NCBI GenBank assembly: GCA_024278565.1
Contig: JAJRSY010000133.1
Span: 1-20,923, forward strand
DNA length: 20,923 bases
Direction: 5' to 3'
DNA from: Bacteroidota bacterium
GTDB taxonomy: Bacteria; Bacteroidota; Bacteroidia; Flavobacteriales; Flavobacteriaceae
The notes below the pieces were generated by a model. That model was not told the DNA's origin, ran no database searches, and worked only from the letters and a program-made list of their open reading frames with translations. The position numbers and the translations under genes are program-made. Below are positions 1 to 7,882 of this stretch, piece after piece (within the stretch, counting starts at the first letter, position 1; each line of letters starts with the position of its first letter).

Positions 1-1
1 A

Positions 2-121
2 GATGAGTATAGCTACCGCCTAAATAGGTCGATTCACAAGCAAACTATATTTGACAACCTAATTAATAGAATGATAAATACTCAACACATAGGTTATCAG
101 GAAATTAAGATAAGAAGCTAA
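2..121 (+). pseudogene. C-terminal end of an IS1595-like (ISXO2-type) transposase, cut by the window edge
   Basis: An open frame enters at base 2 and stops at TAA 119-121, giving 39 residues that begin DEYSYRLNRS and end EIKIRS. The D-E-Y-x-Y-R-x-N-R pattern resembles the last part of the DDE domain of IS1595-family (ISXO2-like) transposases, where a DEYCYRFNR-type stretch carries the final acidic residue region. The rest of the gene lies outside the window, so whether it is intact cannot be judged. It could be the end of a live insertion sequence or a relic. No matching inverted repeat is visible downstream. The family call rests on this short motif only. Confidence 0.6.
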
Positions 122-183
122 CTTGACACCTCTATTTAATTAATTCTATTTTCTGCGTTATCCTCAGGAAGTCTTACCGGTTT

Positions 184-214
184 ACCTGCCTGTTCGGCAG
201 GCCGGCGGCAGGTT
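184..214. repeat. GC-rich palindromic repeat, copy 1 (variant)
   Basis: ACCTGCCTGTTCGGCAGG (184-201) is followed by a second half-palindrome ending GGCAGGTTT. It belongs to the same family as the copies at 317, 7675, 7831, 7883 and 20155, whose core is CCTGCCTG-N-CCGG-CAGGCAGG. This copy carries extra GC-rich sequence in its right arm. Confidence 0.7.
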
Positions 215-316
215 TACCCACTACAAACAGCATAGAGCCTAAATTAAACATCTAAACTTATTTCCTAAACTACGCCACCAAATTAATATTGCAAAAACAC
301 TGTGCAGAACAGCCAT

Positions 317-339
317 AAACCGGTCTGACAGGCAGGTTT
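317..339. repeat. GC-rich palindromic repeat, copy 2 (degenerate)
   Basis: The left arm AAACCGGTCTG pairs with the right arm CAGGCAGGTTT except at two positions. It is best read as a decayed copy of the palindrome family found at 7675-7904. Confidence 0.55.
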
Positions 340-406
340 TATCCGACAACAGTACTGATAAATATTAATTCTATCCCAATCTTTATAGCCCTCCCCTAAA
401 AAAACT

Positions 407-414
407 TATTTTTG
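407..414 (+). promoter_or_regulatory. Candidate -7 box for the OstA-like gene
   Basis: TATTTTTG fits the Bacteroidota TAnnTTTG -7 element. It lies 16 bases before the TTG start at 431, implying a leader of about 10 bases. No TTG is found at the usual -33 distance, so the call rests on the -7 box and its position. Confidence 0.4.
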
Positions 415-430
415 GGAAAAATTCATCCTA

Positions 431-2134
431 TTGCGTACCCCACTCGTTTATATTATTTGTGTTATGGCTTTTGGATCCAGTTATGGACAAGAGGAAGAAC
501 CGGAGGACAAACAAATAAATATTGTCTACGGAGCCAACTTCACCAAAGATGAAGAACACTATCCTGGGGCATCTATTTTCAGTAAAGACCAGAAACAGGT
601 ACAATTTAAGCACCAAGGGGCTGACCTCTGGTGTGATATTGCCATTTTCTACCAGAAAGAAAATCGTTTAAAAGCTGTCGGAAACGTTCGCCTGCAACAA
701 GGCGATTCGGTAGAAATGACCAGTGGTAAAATAGACTATGACGGAAACACCAAACTGGCAAAAGCTTATGAAAATGTAGTACTGGTAAATACCGGCACAA
801 CGCTTCGAACCGATACACTCCGTTTTGATCGTGAAAAACAAGAAGCCTATTACCAAGATTTTGGTACAGTGGTCGATTCGGTAAACACCTTGACAAGTGA
901 AATAGGGCGTTATTTTATGGAAATCAAAAAAGCGCAATTCTTAGATAGCGTACACCTAAAGAACCCTGATTTTATATTAGATTCAGAACAGCTCGATTAT
1001 TACACTACCTCAAAAAACGCCTATATGTACGGGGCATCGACCATTACCGGAAAAACCTATAAAATATACTGTGAGCGGGGCTTCTATGACACCAATATCG
1101 AGAGTGGCTACGGTATAAAAAACACCCGTATCGAATATAACAACAGAATAATCGAAGGAGACAGTGTCTTCTTTGATAAGGTCTCTGAGTTCGCATCGGC
1201 AACAAATAACATTACCGTAACCGATACCATAAACAAAGGTATCATACGAGCACATTATGCCGAGGTCTATAAGGCCAAAGACTCTGTTTTTGCCACCAAA
1301 CGTGCAGTTTCAATCAGTCTGATGGAACAAGATTCACTCTATATGCACGGTGATACCTTAATGGTGACGGGTAAACCCAATGACCGTATCTTACGTGCTT
1401 TTAGAAATGCCAAATTCTTTAAAACCGATCTCAGCGGAAAAAGTGACTCAATTCATTCAGAACAAAAAACAGGAGTTACCCAACTGATTAAAAACCCGAT
1501 TATCTGGAACGGGGTAAATCAAATGACCGGAGACAGTATTCATATCACCTCTAACCTTAAAACCGAAAAACTAGACTCACTAAAAGTACTTGAAAATGCC
1601 TTTATCATATCATTGGACAGTGTTAGTATGACCGGCTACAACCAAGCCAAAGGCAAAGACCTATTTGGCAAATTCAAAGAAAACGAACTAAAAACCATTG
1701 AACTAGTCAAGAATACCGAAGTTATCTATTATATGTACAATGACGATCAAGAACTTATTGGCATCAACAAGACCATATGCAGTAAGATCAGAATAACAAT
1801 GACCAACAACGACCTTGAAGACCTAACCTTTATCACGCAGCCCGATGGTGACATTTTCCCTGAAAAGGAACTGCCCAAAGAAAGCAGAAAACTAAAAGGG
1901 TTCATTTGGCGGGGAGATGAACGCATATTGACCAAGAACGATATCTTTGATGAAGATGATAATAATATCGAACTTGTGGTAATTCATGGTATCGACCATC
2001 CTATTGACACTGATGCCGAGGAAGAAGATCGTGACCAGAACCCCGGTGATCCGGTAAATAACATTCCTATTCCCGAAGATGGAAGTACAAAACCAAAAAA
2101 ACGTCCAAAGGCCAAAAAAGTAAAGATCAATTAG
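431..2134 (+). CDS. OstA/LptA-like protein, secreted or periplasmic
   Basis: A 567-residue protein with an N-terminal signal peptide (residues 1-19, ending SSYGQ). The mature part is rich in short beta-strand repeats such as 'GNVRLQQGDSVEMTSGKIDYD' (shown in part) and 'YYTTSKNAYMYGASTITG'. These are typical of the OstA/LptA beta-jellyroll seen in Bacteroidota OstA-like proteins, which act in moving lipopolysaccharide across the envelope. The start is TTG: no in-frame ATG precedes it, a stop lies at 386-388, and starting at the next ATG (467) would destroy the signal peptide. The last 60 residues change to an acidic, proline-containing linker and a basic tail (KPKKRPKAKKVKIN). The aminotransferase follows closely, so co-transcription is likely. 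The family call is solid; a direct role in LPS transport is inferred. Confidence 0.85.
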   Translation: MRTPLVYIICVMAFGSSYGQEEEPEDKQINIVYGANFTKDEEHYPGASIFSKDQKQVQFKHQGADLWCDIAIFYQKENRLKAVGNVRLQQGDSVEMTSGKIDYDGNTKLAKAYENVVLVNTGTTLRTDTLRFDREKQEAYYQDFGTVVDSVNTLTSEIGRYFMEIKKAQFLDSVHLKNPDFILDSEQLDYYTTSKNAYMYGASTITGKTYKIYCERGFYDTNIESGYGIKNTRIEYNNRIIEGDSVFFDKVSEFASATNNITVTDTINKGIIRAHYAEVYKAKDSVFATKRAVSISLMEQDSLYMHGDTLMVTGKPNDRILRAFRNAKFFKTDLSGKSDSIHSEQKTGVTQLIKNPIIWNGVNQMTGDSIHITSNLKTEKLDSLKVLENAFIISLDSVSMTGYNQAKGKDLFGKFKENELKTIELVKNTEVIYYMYNDDQELIGINKTICSKIRITMTNNDLEDLTFITQPDGDIFPEKELPKESRKLKGFIWRGDERILTKNDIFDEDDNNIELVVIHGIDHPIDTDAEEEDRDQNPGDPVNNIPIPEDGSTKPKKRPKAKKVKIN

Positions 2135-2180
2135 GCAAGCGAGCATATCGTTTTTGTTGGACAGGTATTGCAAAAACAAC

Positions 2181-3362
2181 ATGAAAGAAGATTTTCTAAA
2201 CTACCAGGCGCAGACCACACCGCATCCGTTGGCGATGGAAATATCACATGCGAAAGGAAGCTATATATATGATAGCAACAATAAAGCCCATTTAGATTTT
2301 GTCGCTGGAGTTTCGGTCTGCAGCTTAGGGCATTGCCACCCAAAAGTTGTGACCGCAGTTCGTAAACAGACCGAACACTACATGCATGTCATGGTGTATG
2401 GCGAGTATATTCAAATGCCATCGGTGGAATACACCAAGCTTTTAGCTTCTTTCTTGCCGAGCCCGTTGCAATCAACCTATATGGTCAACTCGGGCACCGA
2501 GGCAATTGAAGGGGCTTTGAAACTTGCAAGACGCTTTACTGGAAGAACACAGATCATTGCAGCTCAAAAAGCGTATCACGGTAATACCATGGGCAGTCTC
2601 AGCCTTATGGGCTTCGAAGAACGTAAAAGTGCTTTTCGCCCTTTACTCCCCGATATCTCTTTTATTCGATTCAATTCAACATCTGATCTACAAAAGATAA
2701 CCCAAAAAACCGCCGCCGTGGTTTTGGAGACCATTCAGGGAGCAGCAGGTTTTATTGTACCCAAAAAAGAGTATCTGCAAAATGTACGAAAGCGTTGCGA
2801 TGAAGTTGGGACTTTGTTGGTTTTAGATGAAATTCAAACCGGATTTGGCCGTACGGGAAAGTTGTTCGCATTCGAACATTACAATTGCCTGCCCGATATT
2901 CTGGTCATGGGCAAGGGTATGGCATCAGGCCTTCCCGTTGGTGCATTCTCGGCCTCAAAAAAAATGATGGCTTGCTTACAAGATAATCCGAAACTAGGGC
3001 ATATCACCACTTTTGGAGGCAACCCCGTTATTGCTGCCGCAAGTTTGGCCACCCTGAAAGAACTCACCAAAAAAACACTTATCATTGAAACCCTTGAAAA
3101 AGAAGCTCTTTTCAGAAAATTATTGGTGCACAAGCACATCAAGGAAATTCGCGGCAAAGGCTTATTATTGGCCTTGATTATGAAAAACAAGGCAGTTGCA
3201 GATTACATGATACTGGCTTGTAAAGAACAAGCTTTGATTCTGTTTTGGCTGTTGTTCGAACCAAAAGCAGTTCGAATTTCGCCCCCATTGACCATATCTA
3301 AAGAGGAAATCGAAAGAGGCTGTGCCATAATCAACAGCGTGCTAGATGATTATACACAATAA
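2181..3362 (+). CDS. Class III (ornithine/acetylornithine-type) PLP-dependent aminotransferase
   Basis: A 393-residue fold-type I PLP enzyme that moves an amino group between an amino acid or amine and a keto acid. Visible marks are the phosphate-binding NSGTEAIEGALKLAR stretch, D216 in LVLDEIQTGFGRTGK (binds the pyridine nitrogen), the Schiff-base lysine K245 in MGKGMASGLPVGA, and TTFGGNP typical of the ornithine/acetylornithine aminotransferase branch. I start it at ATG 2181. The frame is open to TTG 2154, but MKEDFLNYQ matches the usual start of the family. It lies 46 bases after the OstA-like gene and is followed by a hairpin-rich gap. The substrate cannot be told from sequence, and no arginine-biosynthesis genes are nearby, so argD or rocD should not be assumed. 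Confidence 0.88.
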   Translation: MKEDFLNYQAQTTPHPLAMEISHAKGSYIYDSNNKAHLDFVAGVSVCSLGHCHPKVVTAVRKQTEHYMHVMVYGEYIQMPSVEYTKLLASFLPSPLQSTYMVNSGTEAIEGALKLARRFTGRTQIIAAQKAYHGNTMGSLSLMGFEERKSAFRPLLPDISFIRFNSTSDLQKITQKTAAVVLETIQGAAGFIVPKKEYLQNVRKRCDEVGTLLVLDEIQTGFGRTGKLFAFEHYNCLPDILVMGKGMASGLPVGAFSASKKMMACLQDNPKLGHITTFGGNPVIAAASLATLKELTKKTLIIETLEKEALFRKLLVHKHIKEIRGKGLLLALIMKNKAVADYMILACKEQALILFWLLFEPKAVRISPPLTISKEEIERGCAIINSVLDDYTQ

Positions 3363-3399
3363 GTTGTTAACTAATTTGTTAATAATATAGCCCAAGTCT

Positions 3400-3437
3400 G
3401 GAATTTTAAATAGCCACAAAAGACTATTTTTAATTCC
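3400..3437 (+). terminator. AT-rich stem-loop after the aminotransferase gene
   Basis: GGAATTTTAAATAG (3400-3413) pairs with CTATTTTTAATTCC (3424-3437) except for two central T-T positions. The loop is ten bases (CCACAAAAGA). It sits 38 bases after the aminotransferase stop and could act as its terminator, although no clean U-tract follows. Confidence 0.45.
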
Positions 3438-3440
3438 ATA

Positions 3441-3508
3441 GTATCTGTTAAAAAATAAATGGTGCAGAATAGCAAGCCGAAATGTATCAGTTATTTCTTA
3501 ACAGATAC
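3441..3508 (+). repeat. Long imperfect hairpin upstream of the TPR gene
   Basis: GTATCTGTTAAaAAATAA (3441-3458) and TTATTTcTTAACAGATAC (3491-3508) are inverted repeats with 17 of 18 positions paired. After one mismatch, pairing continues through 3460-3466 with 3483-3489, allowing two G-T pairs, leaving a 16-base loop at 3467-3482. It ends 22 bases before the TPR gene start. It could be a terminator, a 5' leader structure, or a small palindromic mobile element. Confidence 0.7.
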
Positions 3509-3530
3509 ATAGTTTAACCAAAACGTTCCT

Positions 3531-4931
3531 ATGGCGTTAGAATCTAACGAAAGACCAAGCAGGCCCATTGCCAAATTCGAATCCATGCTCAAGACAGATG
3601 ATGTCTATTTCTTTGATGCAGAGGATTTTGAGGATATCATACACCACTATCTCAACAACGGAAAAGTGGCTCTTGCCAAGAAAGCAATTAAAATAGGCCT
3701 GAAACAACACCCTGATTCTATTGAGCTCAAACTCTTGGAGGTGGAAGTACTGGTGTTCGAGAATAATCTGGAGCTGGCAGAACAGTTGCTTGATAAGCTA
3801 CAACTGTTAGACTCGGACAACGACGAGATTTATATTCAACGTGCCAACATCTATTCCAAAAAAAACAATCACGAGGCCGCGATTAGGCTTTTGAACAAGG
3901 CTCTGTCGCTATCTGAAGATAGTTTTGACATACATTCCTTAATGGGTATGGAATACCTTTTTATGGATGATTTTAAATTGGCGAAAGAATGTTTTATCAA
4001 ATGCGTTTCTTTCGACGCACGTGATTATTCATCATTGTACAATGTAATCTATTGTTTTGAGTTTCTGGAAGATTTTGATGGGGCCATCTATTATTTAAAC
4101 AACTATTTAGATGAAAATCCGTATTCCGAGGTGGCCTGGCATCAATTGGGAAAACAGTATTTCTCAAAGCGTTTATACCCTGAAGCCCTTTCAGCTTTTG
4201 ATTTTGCGATAATTTCTGACGACACCTTTATCGGTGCCTATTATGAAAAAGGAAAGGTGTTGGAAAAACTTGGTAAGTACAATGAGGCCATTGAAAATTA
4301 TGAAACTACCATAAAGATAGAAGACCCAACCTCACACGCATACTTAAGAATAGGTAAATGCCATGAGAAATTGGAAAATTACGACATGGCCAAATTCTAT
4401 TATTACCAAACCGTTCATGAAGACCCCTTGCTAGATAAAGGATGGTTGGCCATAACTGATTTTTACTGCAAAAGAAAGAATTTTAAAAAAGCTCTGTACT
4501 ATATCGACAAGGCCATCAATATTGATAGTGAAAATTCAAATTATTGGAAAAAAAACGCTGCCATAAGTGCATCACTAAAAAACTACGACCAAGCTGATTT
4601 TGCCTACAAGCGGGCCGTAGAGCTTGGTAATTACGAGCTCAACACTTGGTTAAAGTGGGCAGACGTAAACCACAAGAACAATAATATCATTGCAGCCATT
4701 CAAGTTTTGACCCAAGCTAAGGAGTTTTACCCTGCAAATGTCAAACTACAATATAAAATTACAGGTTTTCAATTGATTTCAAATGATACCATCAATGCGC
4801 GCATAAGTTTGATCGACGCCCTCAAAAACGATATTGAAAAATTGTTTTTGTTCCAAGAAGAGTTTCCACAGTACGGTGACACCGAATGGGTCCGGAACCT
4901 GATCTCCAATTTTAAAAAGACTTCCAGTTAA
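3531..4931 (+). CDS. Tetratricopeptide-repeat (TPR) protein
   Basis: A 466-residue protein built almost entirely of TPR-type helix pairs. Clear units include 'DIHSLMGMEYLFMDDFKLAK', 'AYYEKGKVLEKLGKYNEAIE' near residue 235 and 'AYLRIGKCHEKLENYDMAKF', with A/G at turn positions and aromatic residues at helix ends. There is no signal peptide or membrane segment, so it is probably a cytoplasmic scaffold that binds protein partners. The N-terminus carries an acidic, aromatic stretch (DDVYFFDAEDFEDI). ATG 3531 is the natural start. It lies after a structured gap and 26 bases before the first DUF368 gene. The family is sure; partner and role are unknown. Confidence 0.88.
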   Translation: MALESNERPSRPIAKFESMLKTDDVYFFDAEDFEDIIHHYLNNGKVALAKKAIKIGLKQHPDSIELKLLEVEVLVFENNLELAEQLLDKLQLLDSDNDEIYIQRANIYSKKNNHEAAIRLLNKALSLSEDSFDIHSLMGMEYLFMDDFKLAKECFIKCVSFDARDYSSLYNVIYCFEFLEDFDGAIYYLNNYLDENPYSEVAWHQLGKQYFSKRLYPEALSAFDFAIISDDTFIGAYYEKGKVLEKLGKYNEAIENYETTIKIEDPTSHAYLRIGKCHEKLENYDMAKFYYYQTVHEDPLLDKGWLAITDFYCKRKNFKKALYYIDKAINIDSENSNYWKKNAAISASLKNYDQADFAYKRAVELGNYELNTWLKWADVNHKNNNIIAAIQVLTQAKEFYPANVKLQYKITGFQLISNDTINARISLIDALKNDIEKLFLFQEEFPQYGDTEWVRNLISNFKKTSS

Positions 4932-4937
4932 AAGAAC

Positions 4938-4945
4938 TATTTTTG
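4938..4945 (+). promoter_or_regulatory. Candidate -7 box for the DUF368-DUF368-aroE operon
   Basis: TATTTTTG matches TAnnTTTG and lies 12 bases before ATG 4958, just after the TPR stop. This implies a leader of under ten bases. No -33 TTG at proper distance is seen. Confidence 0.4.
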
Positions 4946-4957
4946 TTTTTTTATTCC

Positions 4958-5875
4958 ATGGAAAACAGAAACTTTTTACAATACGTATTCATCACCCTCA
5001 CAGGCATTGCCATGGGTGCCGCCGATGTTGTGCCTGGTGTGTCAGGGGGCACGATCGCCTTTATATCGGGCATCTATGAAGAACTCATTACATCTATCAA
5101 TAAAATAAATATCGATACCCTTAAGCTGTGGCAAAAAAAAGGGCTCAAAGCCTTTTGGGTCGAATTGAACGGGAATTTTTTATTGGCTCTTTTCTCAGGT
5201 ATTTTCATAAGCCTTTTTTCATTGGCCTCCTTGGTAGGTTGGTTGTTAGAGAACCAGCCCATTCCCCTTTGGTCATTTTTCTTTGGCCTGGTCACGGCAA
5301 GTATTTTCTTTGTGGGCAGGGAAATAGGAAAATGGAATTTGGCCACTATCACAACATTTCTGTTAGGTGCGGTAACGGCTTGGTATATTACCACCTTGCC
5401 TCCCAATGAGAATATCGACAGCCTCCCCTTTTTGTTCTTATCTGGGGCCTTGGCCGTGTGCGCTATGATCTTGCCCGGCATATCGGGCGCTTTTATTCTG
5501 GTTGTGCTCGGATCCTACAAAACAATTTTAGATGCCGTTCACGAATACGACCTTAAAATTGTGGCCACAGTCGCTGCTGGTGCCGTGTTCGGACTATTGA
5601 GCTTTGCGAAGATCCTCAAATGGATGTTCAGCCACTACAAAAACAGCACCTTAGCATTGCTGACCGGGTTTATTTTAGGTTCGCTGAACAAAATATGGCC
5701 CTGGAAAAAAATATTTAAGACCAAGACTTTCGGCGAAAAAGTGATCGTGATAGATGGGCAAAACGTCTTGCCCTTCTCCTTTGAGGGTGATAATCAATTA
5801 ACCTATGCCATTATAGCCTCCATCATCGGATTTTCGCTTATTTTTATACTTGAAAAGGTAGCGGAAAAAAAATAA
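4958..5875 (+). CDS. DUF368 membrane protein (PopT-type polyprenyl-phosphate transporter), first of a pair
   Basis: A 305-residue polytopic membrane protein. Two half-repeats each carry the family hallmark: PGVSGG at residues 26-31 and PGISGA at 173-178, each followed by a hydrophobic helix, as expected for an inverted-repeat transporter. DUF368 proteins have been shown in other bacteria to recycle undecaprenyl phosphate across the inner membrane (PopT family), supplying the lipid carrier for peptidoglycan and surface glycans. I start at ATG 4958 rather than TTG 4943, because a -7 box covers the TTG. A second DUF368 gene begins 14 bases downstream and aroE follows, so the three look like one operon. 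Family membership is clear; transport of this carrier by this copy is inferred. Confidence 0.88.
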   Translation: MENRNFLQYVFITLTGIAMGAADVVPGVSGGTIAFISGIYEELITSINKINIDTLKLWQKKGLKAFWVELNGNFLLALFSGIFISLFSLASLVGWLLENQPIPLWSFFFGLVTASIFFVGREIGKWNLATITTFLLGAVTAWYITTLPPNENIDSLPFLFLSGALAVCAMILPGISGAFILVVLGSYKTILDAVHEYDLKIVATVAAGAVFGLLSFAKILKWMFSHYKNSTLALLTGFILGSLNKIWPWKKIFKTKTFGEKVIVIDGQNVLPFSFEGDNQLTYAIIASIIGFSLIFILEKVAEKK

Positions 5876-5889
5876 AGCGGTTTCGAGGC

Positions 5890-6909
5890 ATGAACGACCC
5901 AAGAACATTTTCAGATAAGTTTTTTCTGGTCATCAAGGGGTTGTTCATGGGTGCTGCCAATAAAGTACCAGGGGTTTCTGGTGGTATAGTGGCATTTGTT
6001 GGTGGCTTTTATGAAGAATTCATCTATTCGCTGCAAAAAATAAATGGCAAAGCCTTTAAATTGTTATTAAATGGTAGACTAAAAAGTTTTTACCGCTACG
6101 TAAACGGTAGTTTTCTATCACTTTTGATTTTTGGTATGTTGGTAAGTTACTTTAGCATATCAAAAGTACTCGACTATTTTCTGGCCCAAAAAGAATTATT
6201 TGTATGGGCCGCTTTCTTCGGAATGATCTTGGGCTCTATTTACTACATCGCCAAAGATTTCGGGCATTGGAACAAAAAAACCATATCAGTAGGGGTCTTA
6301 GGGTTGATAATAGGTGTGTCGATCAGTTTTTTGAGTCCGGCAAAAGAGAATGACAATCTTTTATTTATCTTTCTCTGCGGAATGATAAGTGTTTCGGGCA
6401 TGGCGTTGCCTGGTCTTTCTGGGTCGTTTATTTTAATATTATTGGGTAATTACGTGCTGCTTTTGGTTGATTCGGTCAATGCACTTTACGACACTTTTAC
6501 AGAATTGGCCAAAGGAGATTTTAGTTTTATCGAGAATGGCGAACGTTTGAATACATTGAAAATATTGGCAGTGTTCACTGCGGGCTCTGCTGCGGGCCTG
6601 GTAACACTTTCCCATATTCTAAACTATGTGCTCAAACATTATAAACATATAACCACCGCCATGATCTTAGGGTTTATAACAGGTTCGTTGGGGGTCGTGT
6701 GGCCTTGGAAAAAAACGATCTACAAGACCAATGAGGTAGGACAAGCAGTGTTGGATTCCAACGGAAGGGAAATTATAGCAAACTATGAACGTTTTTTTCC
6801 CAATATTGAAATTTCGGAAACTTGGTGGGCCTTATTTTTTGTTATTGTCGGAATAAGTGTTTTATTAGGATTGGATTGGTATGGAAAAAACAGAAAGCAA
6901 ACAAGTTAG
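5890..6909 (+). CDS. DUF368 membrane protein (PopT-type), second of a pair
   Basis: A 339-residue polytopic protein clearly paralogous to its neighbour. It has PGVSGG at residues 27-32 and PGLSGS at 174-179, and the same KHYKHITTAMILGF... and VWPWKK landmarks near the C-terminal third (the first copy has SHYKNSTLALLTGF and IWPWKK). It differs in having longer loops: one after the second motif (DTFTELAKGDFSFIENGE) and one after the WPWKK landmark. The two copies differ over most of their length, so this is an old duplication. The last 29 bases overlap the start of aroE, pointing to coupled translation. It probably also moves undecaprenyl phosphate or a related polyprenyl phosphate; a split of substrate or condition between the copies is possible but not shown. 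Confidence 0.87.
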   Translation: MNDPRTFSDKFFLVIKGLFMGAANKVPGVSGGIVAFVGGFYEEFIYSLQKINGKAFKLLLNGRLKSFYRYVNGSFLSLLIFGMLVSYFSISKVLDYFLAQKELFVWAAFFGMILGSIYYIAKDFGHWNKKTISVGVLGLIIGVSISFLSPAKENDNLLFIFLCGMISVSGMALPGLSGSFILILLGNYVLLLVDSVNALYDTFTELAKGDFSFIENGERLNTLKILAVFTAGSAAGLVTLSHILNYVLKHYKHITTAMILGFITGSLGVVWPWKKTIYKTNEVGQAVLDSNGREIIANYERFFPNIEISETWWALFFVIVGISVLLGLDWYGKNRKQTS

Positions 6910-7633
6910 GTTCGGATTGGTAGGTAAGAATATCCCCTACTCGTTCTCAAAAGGATATTTCACGAAAAAATTCGCTGATTTGAATTTGATCGACCATTCG
7001 TACGAAAATTTTGATCTACAGCAAATTGATGAACTTCAAAATATCATACAACAGAGCAAGAATATCAAGGGCCTCAATGTCACAATACCCTATAAGGAAA
7101 CCGTAATGCCCTATTTGACCGAACTTGATGAAAAGGCCGAAAAAATAGGTGCCGTAAATACTATTAAAATTACTGAAAAGGGCACAAAAGGATACAATAC
7201 CGATGCTTATGGGTTTCAAAAATCAATAGAGCCCTTTCTAAAAAAACAGCACAAAAAAGCCTTGATATTAGGTACAGGAGGAGCCTCTAAGGCAGTAGCC
7301 TATGTGCTTCATGAATTGGGCATTTCATATACATTTGTATCGCGAAACCCAAAGACAGATCAACTTTCATATCAAGATCTAAATGAAGAAGTTTTTAGAA
7401 AACATACCATTTTGATTAATTGCACCCCTTTGGGCACCCACCCGAACATAGATCGGAAACCAGATGTACCTTATCAATTTATCTCCTCAGGCCATCTGCT
7501 CTTTGATTTGATCTACAACCCAGAAAGAACCGCTTTTTTAATTGCAGGGCAAGAACAAGGGGCGCAGGTTAGCAACGGTCACCTAATGCTTCGATTACAG
7601 GCAGAAAAAGCATGGGAAATCTGGAACAGCTAG
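6881..7633 (+). CDS. aroE: Shikimate dehydrogenase
   Basis: A 250-residue enzyme that reduces 3-dehydroshikimate to shikimate with NADPH in the route to chorismate and aromatic amino acids. Visible marks are the substrate-binding serines in IPYSFSKGYFTKKF (the usual S-x-S site), catalytic K72 in NVTIPYKETV, AVNTI, catalytic D108 in YNTDAYGF, the nucleotide loop GTGGASKA at 131-138, INCTPLGTHP, DLIYNPERT, and the C-terminal GHLMLRLQAEKAWEIW. The length is short for AroE but normal for Bacteroidota. It begins inside the preceding DUF368 gene (29-base overlap). A 14-base perfect palindrome, AACAGCTAGCTGTT (7625-7638), spans its stop codon. Confidence 0.93.
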   Translation: MEKTESKQVRFGLVGKNIPYSFSKGYFTKKFADLNLIDHSYENFDLQQIDELQNIIQQSKNIKGLNVTIPYKETVMPYLTELDEKAEKIGAVNTIKITEKGTKGYNTDAYGFQKSIEPFLKKQHKKALILGTGGASKAVAYVLHELGISYTFVSRNPKTDQLSYQDLNEEVFRKHTILINCTPLGTHPNIDRKPDVPYQFISSGHLLFDLIYNPERTAFLIAGQEQGAQVSNGHLMLRLQAEKAWEIWNS

Positions 7634-7646
7634 CTGTTACTAAATC

Positions 7647-7677
7647 ATGTTTTTTTATCACTATTGTCTGATTAAAA
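7647..7677 (+). repeat. Relative of the IS left end
   Basis: This 31-base stretch beginning ATGTTTTTTTATCA matches 7933-7963 with four mismatches. The latter contains the left terminal inverted repeat of the IS4-type remnant. It is probably the end of a second, lost element or a duplicated insertion boundary. Confidence 0.6.
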
Positions 7678-7701
7678 CCTGCCTGGCCGGCAGGCAGGTT
7701 T
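7675..7701. repeat. GC-rich palindromic repeat, copy 3
   Basis: AAACCTGCCTG (7675-7685) and CAGGCAGGTTT (7691-7701) pair perfectly around the centre GCCGG. This is the cleanest member of the family in the window. Confidence 0.85.
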
Positions 7702-7830
7702 ACACAAATGCTCAAAACCTATATATAATGATCAATCGGGCGTTTTTTATAAAGACATACCTTACTTTTTGAATTTTTATTTTTTGTCAAAACAGTCATT
7801 CATTAAAATAGTGTCTGTCAGCTAGTTACA

Positions 7831-7853
7831 ACCTGCCTGTCCGGCAGGCAGGT
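7831..7853. repeat. GC-rich palindromic repeat, copy 4
   Basis: ACCTGCCTG and CAGGCAGGT pair perfectly around TCCGG. It differs from copies 3 and 5 mainly at the first base of the centre. Confidence 0.85.
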
Positions 7854-7882
7854 CAAGTCTTTGCTCTTTGTTCTTACAGCGA

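Larger units (their letters stand above)
122..430. other. Non-coding stretch with two GC-rich palindromes and an IS-end-like scrap
   Basis: No convincing gene lies between the transposase end and the OstA-like gene. The stretch holds the palindromes at 184-214 and 317-339. Immediately after the second is a 17-base piece (337-353) that matches 7918-7934 at 15 of 17 positions. It ends with a candidate -7 box just before the next gene. The rest is AT-rich sequence in which I see nothing. Confidence 0.6.

Noticed and set aside
5074..5481. A 135-residue frame opposite the first DUF368 gene
   Set aside because: It is the mirror of a hydrophobic membrane-protein frame, with no recognisable domain. 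The sense gene is certain.
7625..7638. The perfect palindrome over the aroE stop codon as a terminator
   Set aside because: As RNA it gives only a five-pair stem with a four-base loop, and the T-run starts twelve bases later, so it is too weak to call.
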